Position numbers and translations under genes: made by a program
NCBI GenBank assembly: GCA_007136595.1
Contig: SLGQ01000044.1
Coordinates: forward strand, 1 to 30,767
Reading direction: 5' to 3'
DNA from: Candidatus Sumerlaeota bacterium
Lineage (GTDB): Bacteria > UBP6 > UBA1177
Length of the DNA stretch: 30,767 nucleotides
The notes under the pieces: generated by a model
The model's database searches: none
What the model saw: only the letters and a program-made list of their open reading frames with translations
Told to the model about the DNA's origin: nothing
Part shown: positions 26,193 to 30,767 of the stretch, in pieces
How positions within the stretch are numbered: the first letter of the stretch is position 1
How the letters are laid out: every line of letters begins with the position of its first letter

Positions 26193-27380
26193 ATGAAAAA
26201 GTTTAGTTTAGTTTTTTTTGCAGTATTTTTTTTGGTCTTAAATGTTGCCGGCTGTGTGGTGAGTACAACATCCACTATTGAAACTGGCGATTCATGTTTA
26301 AATGCAGGAGAACACCGTTGCAACAATGATGTTATTGAAAACTGTATTCTTGGTACATGGAGGGTTTTTATGGATTGCGGTGAAACCGGCAAGAAATGTG
26401 AAAAAACCGAAGTGGATGGAGTTTTAATGGCGACATGTGTTGATGACACAGGAAACAGCGGAAATACAGGAGACACAGGAAACACCGGTAACACCGGTAA
26501 CACAGGCAACACCGGCAACACCGGGAATACCGGGAATACCGGGAATACCGGGAATACCGGGAATACAGGAGACACCGGAGATACTGGGAACACTGGAGAC
26601 ACCGGAGACACAGGTTGCTCTCTTAAAAATGACTGGCTTTCTCCTGAATCAGGATGGACATCTTATGCTTATCTTAGAATGATGGGTAAAATTGTTGATT
26701 ACGGTGATTTTGAAGAAGCAATTTTTGTTAACGGAAGAGTTGCGCTGGCTGAAAGAAACATTGACATGACTCTTTCTGACGGTGTATTTCACAATTATGA
26801 AAACCAGATCCTCATTGCCAATGCAATTGACTATGATATTTTTGACACTAATCAAAGTGCAGGAACAGCAAAAGTTGAATACTTTGACATGATGATTCAG
26901 TTCAGCAAACAGCTTGTGCCTATTTTAATTGATACGGATATTAATGGATCAGGTTTCGGCGAAGTTGATTTTGGTGGATTCACATGGTTCCGTAGAAGCT
27001 TCCTGGATCTTGATGTTAACTTTACGACAGGACAAGTCACAGCTCAGTATATGAGGAAAAACTGCTGGTATGCAATTTCAGCTACAGAAGAGATCGAAGA
27101 GGATGGAGATGTTTTTGATGTTCCTATAGGCGGTATAGCAGGATGTTTTGGCAACAATGTTAACGGCTCAACGGGCGAAACACTCAACATGATGTTTCGC
27201 AACAAGATGACAGAAGACAAAGCTACCATACTTGAATTTCTAAACACCGAGCCGGACGGAACAGTTCTTGAGCCAGGAGATGAAGGGTTCACACCTGTAT
27301 GTGAATGTTTTGAAAAAGATGGCGAAACAGAGATAGACTGCTCAATATATGACGGACCCGGTGGCCCGGAACCTTCCTGA
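26193..27380 (+). CDS. Lipoprotein with Gly-Asn/Asp-Thr tandem repeat linker
   Basis: 395 residues. The signal peptide ends with lipobox VAGC (Cys21). A small Cys-rich domain (about 35-83: C...C...C...C...C, ETGDSCLNAGEHRCNNDVIENC) is followed by 19 consecutive three-residue units mainly NTG or DTG (about 85-141), then a domain of some 240 residues with beta-strand character (FEEAIFVNGRVALAERNIDMTL..., GGFTWFRRSFLDLDVNF) and a few cysteines that I cannot assign. The linker is probably an extended, flexible tether that holds the domain away from the outer membrane. GGAGG is 5 nt before the ATG. The gene is bracketed by identical 39-bp direct repeats. Confidence 0.8.
   Translation: MKKFSLVFFAVFFLVLNVAGCVVSTTSTIETGDSCLNAGEHRCNNDVIENCILGTWRVFMDCGETGKKCEKTEVDGVLMATCVDDTGNSGNTGDTGNTGNTGNTGNTGNTGNTGNTGNTGNTGNTGDTGDTGNTGDTGDTGCSLKNDWLSPESGWTSYAYLRMMGKIVDYGDFEEAIFVNGRVALAERNIDMTLSDGVFHNYENQILIANAIDYDIFDTNQSAGTAKVEYFDMMIQFSKQLVPILIDTDINGSGFGEVDFGGFTWFRRSFLDLDVNFTTGQVTAQYMRKNCWYAISATEEIEEDGDVFDVPIGGIAGCFGNNVNGSTGETLNMMFRNKMTEDKATILEFLNTEPDGTVLEPGDEGFTPVCECFEKDGETEIDCSIYDGPGGPEPS
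26445..26615 (+). repeat. 9-bp in-frame minisatellite, 19 units
   Basis: Each 9-bp unit codes T-G-N or T-G-D. Five adjacent units at 26521-26565 are identical (ccgggaata), while outer units differ by third-base changes, as expected of recent slippage in the centre. Length change would add or remove three residues per unit without breaking the frame. Confidence 0.9.
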
Positions 27381-27440
27381 TCCAAGCGAAACAACAAAAC
27401 CTGTGTGATCGAACATTAAGCATCAGACGGATACTTTTAC

Positions 27441-27452
27441 TGGTTTAAACCA
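27441..27452. promoter_or_regulatory. 12-bp perfect palindrome before the repeat array
   Basis: TGGTTTAAACCA, perfectly self-complementary, ending 3 nt before the first repeat of the array. It has no T-run after it, so it does not look like a terminator. It may be a protein-binding site. Confidence 0.4.
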
Positions 27453-27455
27453 ATA

Positions 27456-27573
27456 GCGAATCTTGCAAAAAGTGTGGATTTTCGACACTTTTATCATGTA
27501 AAAAGTGTAAATTTTCGCATTTTTATCTTGCAAAAAGTGTGAAAATAGTGCATTATTAACATGTAAAAAGTGT
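27456..27573 (+). repeat. Four-copy TGYAAAAAGTGT array upstream of the AAA_14 ATPase gene
   Basis: Core copies begin at 27464, 27497, 27529 and 27562, that is every 33, 32 and 33 bp (about three helical turns). The first unit (27456-27494) equals the solitary copy at 26052 and holds the 8-bp hairpin; later units keep the core but have lost the hairpin partner to varying degree. The array ends 13 nt before the ATPase ATG. Confidence 0.85.
27528..27556 (+). promoter_or_regulatory. Promoter inside the repeat array
   Basis: -35 TTGCAA (27528-27533, part of the third repeat), 17-nt spacer, -10 CATTAT (27551-27556). The fourth repeat core starts where transcription would begin, so repeats lie upstream of, within and downstream of the promoter. 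Confidence 0.45.
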
Positions 27574-27586
27574 GTGAGGTTCAAAT

Positions 27587-28927
27587 ATGGAAAGAATTAT
27601 TTTAAAGAAACTTATTGAATGGAAAGAACGCAAAACAAGAAAACCATTGTTGTTGAGGGGTGCCAGACAGGTTGGGAAAACATGGATACTGAGATATTTC
27701 GGTGAAAAGTATTTTTCAAAAGTTCATTACTTAAACTTTGAAAAGGATAAAAGTCTTGACTCGCTTTTTTCAAATTCGCTTGATCCGGAAGCTATCTTAA
27801 ATAACTATGAGATAGTTTATAATACGAATGTCGATGAAAATGATCTGATAATTTTTGATGAAGTTCAGGAGTCACCCAATGCTCTCACTTCTCTAAAGTA
27901 TTTTGCTGAAATAAAGCCCCGTCAGCCGGTTTGTGCTGCCGGATCAAATATAGGCATTGTCTCTTCAACGGCAGGATTTCCTGTTGGCAAAGTGGAAGAT
28001 ATTGTTATGTATCCCATGAACTTTTTTGAGTTTTTACAAGCAGTTCAACCTGAGCTTGCCAAATTCATAAAAGAAAAAAAAGATGTTTTACCAATACCTG
28101 AAATTCTTCACAAAAAACTTATTGATCTTTTCCTTCATTTTTATGTAACGGGAGGACTCCCCGAAGCTGTTTCAGAATTTGCAGACAAAAAAGATAATAT
28201 GAAGATTGCTTTTGAAAAAACCCGCATAGTTCATGAACGATTGATCTTTAATTATGTTTCTGATTTTGCAAAACATGCCGGAGCTGTAAATGCTGCACAT
28301 ATTCACTCTGTTTTTGATCATGTTCCTCACTATTTAAGTACAGCTGTTGATAATTCTATTCAGAGGTTCAGGTTTAAAGATATAATTCCCGGAAAATCGA
28401 GGTATGCAGATCTTGAAGGACCAATTGACTGGCTTATAAACTCAGGACTTTTATACAGAATAAATATTGTTGAAAATTCGGGAATCCCGCTTGTCAGTTA
28501 CCGGAAACACAATATATTTAAACTTGCATTGTTTGATTCCGGGCTTCTTCACACAATGCTTAACATCCCTTTTTCAAAGATCATACAGCAGGATTATGGA
28601 ACTTTTAAAGGATATATTGCTGAAAATTTTGTTGCAGGATCACTTGTGGCAAACCGTTTTTCACCACTTTTCTCATGGCAGGGTCGTCAATCTGAGATTG
28701 AATTTTTAATTCAGCATGAAGAAAATATCATCCCCGTAGAAGTAAAATCCGGATCAAGAACAAGAGCCAAAAGCTTATCAATTTATTCAGAAAAGTATTC
28801 ACCTGAAATTAAAGTTATTGTCAGCTTAAAAAACCTTGAATTTAACAGCGACAACACCCTCAACATTCCACTTTATTTCATTGATAACCTGCGGGATTGT
28901 TTGAATTTGATCCGCCTCAAAACTTGA
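27587..28927 (+). CDS. AAA_14 ATPase with DUF4143 C-terminal domain
   Basis: 446 residues. AAA+ P-loop ATPase with Walker A GARQVGKT (25-32), Walker B LIIFDE with Asp91-Glu92, a sensor-like AAGSNIG, then FPVGKVEDIVMYPMNFFEFL, the signature of this family. The C-terminal DUF4143 domain ends with a PD-(D/E)xK-like pattern, Glu372 in SEIEF and Glu385-x-Lys387 in PVEVKSG, related to the nuclease fold. The cellular role of these widespread proteins is not established. GAGG lies 7 nt before the ATG. The leader is the repeat array, and a piece of the same gene's 3' end recurs at 29556-29645. Confidence 0.88.
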   Translation: MERIILKKLIEWKERKTRKPLLLRGARQVGKTWILRYFGEKYFSKVHYLNFEKDKSLDSLFSNSLDPEAILNNYEIVYNTNVDENDLIIFDEVQESPNALTSLKYFAEIKPRQPVCAAGSNIGIVSSTAGFPVGKVEDIVMYPMNFFEFLQAVQPELAKFIKEKKDVLPIPEILHKKLIDLFLHFYVTGGLPEAVSEFADKKDNMKIAFEKTRIVHERLIFNYVSDFAKHAGAVNAAHIHSVFDHVPHYLSTAVDNSIQRFRFKDIIPGKSRYADLEGPIDWLINSGLLYRINIVENSGIPLVSYRKHNIFKLALFDSGLLHTMLNIPFSKIIQQDYGTFKGYIAENFVAGSLVANRFSPLFSWQGRQSEIEFLIQHEENIIPVEVKSGSRTRAKSLSIYSEKYSPEIKVIVSLKNLEFNSDNTLNIPLYFIDNLRDCLNLIRLKT

Positions 28928-28950
28928 AATTAAAAACAGTTTATTATACA

Positions 28951-28966
28951 ATTGTTTTGTAACAAT
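28951..28966. other. Short dyad after the ATPase gene
   Basis: ATTGTT-ttgt-AACAAT, a perfect 6-bp inverted repeat with a 4-nt loop, 24 nt after the ATPase stop. It has no T-tract, so a terminator is doubtful; it could also be an operator for the next gene. Confidence 0.3.
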
Positions 28967-29010
28967 GAAGTTTGAATAATCTTAGTAATGCAATATCAAG
29001 GGCTATAAAA

Positions 29011-29472
29011 ATGAGGCTTACAAAGACATTTGATTGTCCGGCTTGTGGAAAAGAAACCGATGTTAAATTTTTTGAGGTTCGCCGTCAGTGCGAACATTGT
29101 AACGCAGTACTTGATATCATAGGTGACCATACACGCTTGTTTGGTGCGTTGTATGTCATCTTTGGTTTGCTGTTAGTAATATCAGTTAGTAGAGATTCGG
29201 TTGAAAAAATGATCTTGCCATGGTTTGTTGAAAATCGACCGGATCTTTTGGTTGGATATTATAAAAAATTCACTGTTGATTTGATTTCTGCTTTGGTATT
29301 TTTGTCTGTTTCCTTTCTTTCCTTGTTTATAATTGCATTTTTTGAATTTAACCATGCAACAGAAGTGAGGGAAATGACAAAACCCCCTGAAAAAGAAAAA
29401 ATGATTTTATCCTTTATTTTTGTTGTATTACTTGTGTTATTTTCAATCTTCACAACAGTCGTGAAACGTTAG
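29011..29472 (+). CDS. Zinc-ribbon membrane protein
   Basis: 153 residues. An N-terminal zinc-ribbon-like finger (FDCPACGKE...RRQCEHCNAVLD, two CxxC pairs about 20 residues apart) is followed by three hydrophobic segments (about 42-60, 90-115 and 133-150). I do not recognise the family. The ATG at 29011 has AAGGG 8 nt upstream; a TTG at 28972 in the same frame has no good ribosome site. It lies between the intact ATPase gene and the broken copy, so it may be part of, or passenger to, the repeat-associated region. Confidence 0.6.
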   Translation: MRLTKTFDCPACGKETDVKFFEVRRQCEHCNAVLDIIGDHTRLFGALYVIFGLLLVISVSRDSVEKMILPWFVENRPDLLVGYYKKFTVDLISALVFLSVSFLSLFIIAFFEFNHATEVREMTKPPEKEKMILSFIFVVLLVLFSIFTTVVKR

Positions 29473-29531
29473 TTAACATTTTATAGGTTCTAAACTGCTT
29501 CTAAAAATGGGTTTAGCAAACATCTTCATTC

Positions 29532-29555
29532 TTATCTTGCAAAAAGTGTGAAAAT
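29532..29555 (+). repeat. Third locus of the TGYAAAAAGTGT repeat
   Basis: These 24 bases equal 27523-27546, the third unit of the array, exactly. The match stops at the point where the fragment of the ATPase gene begins. Confidence 0.85.
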
Positions 29556-29645
29556 GCAGCGAAAAACACCCTCAACATTCCACGTTATCTCATTGATAAC
29601 CTGCGGGATTATTTGGAAAAAGTTAATTGCTTCACAAATCTTTAA
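29556..29645 (+). pseudogene. Remnant 3' end of an AAA_14 ATPase gene copy
   Basis: From 29557 to about 29616 the bases align to 28846-28905, the last part of the ATPase gene, with about six differences in 60, including one extra base. In the frame after that insertion it reads NTLNIPRYLIDNLRDYLE and runs to a TAA at 29645, against NTLNIPLYFIDNLRDCLN in the intact protein. The repeat stands directly before it, so about 1.3 kb of the gene is missing between. Its end overlaps the stop region of the next, minus-strand gene by 14 nt. Confidence 0.85.
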
Positions 29646-30747
29646 GAAACTGGTGTGCTTCGATCATTCTGACTTCTTCTTTCATTTTGCTTGTTTTAAG
29701 ATTGTGGACGATCTGGTATTTTTTTACTGATTCATCAAAGAAGGAGCCAAAGTGGAATAGATTTTTTGAGAAGTTGTCGTCATTAAGCTTCACTTCTATC
29801 ATTTGTGAAGGCAATTTATCAACAACTGTGAGAAAATCAACTTCCCGTTTATCTTTGTCTTTTATGAAATGAAGAGATGTTTTACATCCCTGTGTGTCTT
29901 CAAGAAAATGGAGCTTTTTGATGAGCGCACAGGCAACAGCATTTTCAAGAGCTGCCGCTTCCCCATTTTCTACTGCCCCGGTATCATAGAAATAATACTT
30001 CGGTTCTTTGAGAATTGCTCTTGATATATTTTTAGAATAAGGTCTGACAGGAAAAATAACAAACAGTTTTTCAAGGATCTCAAGCCAGAATTTCACTGTT
30101 GGGACAGAAACCTGAAGATCACCCGCAAGTGAACTGTATGAAACAGTTGAGCCAACCTGATTTTTTAAAAGTTCAACAAGTATCTCAAGACCTTTTATTT
30201 CTCGCACTTTTTCAAGATCAAGCAAGTCCTGCCTGATTATTATGTCTGTGTGCTGCCGCCGCCACCTTTTTGCAAAAATTTCACTCCCCTTTAAAAAAGG
30301 TTCAGGAAATCCTCCGAAATTCATTATGTTGCCAAGTGCTTCTTTCGAATCCATGAAAGCTGATGCTTCTGCAACATCAACCGGATGGAGACGATAGTAA
30401 AAATGTCTTCCTGCAAGTGACTCCCCACCTTTTTTGAAAGTATCCATCCGTGCTGAACCGGTAACAAGAAGGGCAGGATTAACCCCTTCCTTATCATAAA
30501 CCCCTTTTATCCAAGATTTCCAGTTTTTCATTTTGTGCAGCTCATCAAAAATAATAAGCTCTTTTTCTCTGTCCCACTCTTTTTTTGAGACAATTTCTCT
30601 ATCTTCCGAAACATCAAAGTTCAAATATGTGTGGTTCAAGCCAAGTTGCTTAGAAAGTGTTGTTTTTCCAACTTGTCTCGGTCCTGACAACAGAACTGCT
30701 TTTGACTTAAGATCTTTTAAAACAAAAGGTTCAAGGTATCTTTTCAT
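29632..30747 (-). CDS. Second AAA_14 / DUF4143 ATPase, shorter subtype
   Basis: 371 residues. Walker A GPRQVGKT (22-29), Walker B LIIFDE (Asp68-Glu69), and a C-terminal DUF4143 domain ending in the PD-(D/E)xK-like pair Asp304 (REVDF) and Glu318-x-Lys320 (MIEVK). It is only distantly like the ATPase at 27587 and shares no long stretch with it, so it is not a recent duplicate. GGAG 6 nt before the ATG at 30747 decides the start; an in-frame ATG at 30759 overlaps it. Its promoter lies outside the window. No repeat-family copy is visible upstream within the 20 bases available. Confidence 0.85.
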   Translation of the reverse strand: MKRYLEPFVLKDLKSKAVLLSGPRQVGKTTLSKQLGLNHTYLNFDVSEDREIVSKKEWDREKELIIFDELHKMKNWKSWIKGVYDKEGVNPALLVTGSARMDTFKKGGESLAGRHFYYRLHPVDVAEASAFMDSKEALGNIMNFGGFPEPFLKGSEIFAKRWRRQHTDIIIRQDLLDLEKVREIKGLEILVELLKNQVGSTVSYSSLAGDLQVSVPTVKFWLEILEKLFVIFPVRPYSKNISRAILKEPKYYFYDTGAVENGEAAALENAVACALIKKLHFLEDTQGCKTSLHFIKDKDKREVDFLTVVDKLPSQMIEVKLNDDNFSKNLFHFGSFFDESVKKYQIVHNLKTSKMKEEVRMIEAHQFLKDL

Positions 30748-30767
30748 TGATTTCTCCATCACAAAAC

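Noticed and set aside
26162..26611. Minus-strand open frame with repeated Ser-Pro-Val-Phe-Pro
   Set aside because: It is the antisense reading of the 9-bp repeat tract in the lipoprotein gene; the periodic codons keep it open. No ribosome site or separate promoter.
26445..26615. Possible CRISPR array from the repeat tract
   Set aside because: Units are only 9 bp, contiguous, in frame and without spacers; a protein repeat explains them.
27456..27573. Possible CRISPR array from the four TGYAAAAAGTGT copies
   Set aside because: Only four short cores, the 20-bp intervals are related AT-rich sequence instead of unique spacers, and no cas genes are near.
29548..29730. 60-residue open frame on the plus strand
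   Set aside because: It reads the ATPase remnant in a frame other than the one matching the intact protein, then runs antisense through the second ATPase; not a gene.

Overview
This is a gene-dense, AT-rich stretch (roughly 38-40% GC by eye) of a bacterial chromosome with 24 protein genes, no visible rRNA or tRNA, and very short gaps between genes. Several features resemble the old delta-proteobacteria / Myxococcota group: an FHA-domain membrane protein, a zinc-ribbon + GYF + TPR giant, a TonB-like protein of the gliding-motility type, Asp-rich lipoproteins, a myxococcal-type CGN..E.GE.CD.G motif, and a small Cys-plus-sigma-region-4 protein. The exact lineage, probably uncultured, cannot be fixed from this window.

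Left part (1-8.1 kb), mostly minus strand: an operon of a Cys-rich lipoprotein, a TonB-like protein and QueC (3' end outside the window); a plus-strand sigma-region-4-like regulator with dyads at its promoter; then HU, a DMT transporter and an iron-type alcohol dehydrogenase running leftward, preceded by a small secreted protein and a 623-residue FHA membrane protein.

Middle (8.3-19.9 kb): a strong extended -10 promoter drives coaBC, a DtxR/MntR-type metalloregulator, a CRP-like protein and a 1289-residue zinc-ribbon/GYF/TPR membrane protein, with overlapping or closely spaced reading frames. Next come ornithine aminotransferase (rocD), a convergent 10-helix membrane protein, and an Hsp20-Lon operon on the minus strand, a proteostasis pair whose stop and start codons abut.

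Right part (20-30.8 kb), more accessory: a 1211-residue lipoprotein with 27-bp in-frame repeats, a P-loop protein of unknown role, a dicarboxylate/acidic amino-acid symporter with a dyad over its -35 box, a lipoprotein with a 9-bp Gly-Asn/Asp-Thr repeat tract, and two AAA_14/DUF4143 ATPases.

The most unusual structure is at 26.05-29.65 kb. A repeat family with core TGYAAAAAGTGT occurs as a solitary 39-bp copy after the symporter, as a four-copy array with 32-33 bp spacing immediately upstream of the first AAA_14 ATPase (its first copy is base-for-base identical to the solitary one), and once more fused to a roughly 90% identical fragment of the 3' end of that same ATPase gene. I read this as a repeat-plus-ATPase module with one intact copy, one internally deleted copy and one solo repeat. 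It may be self-regulated and prone to copying or deletion.
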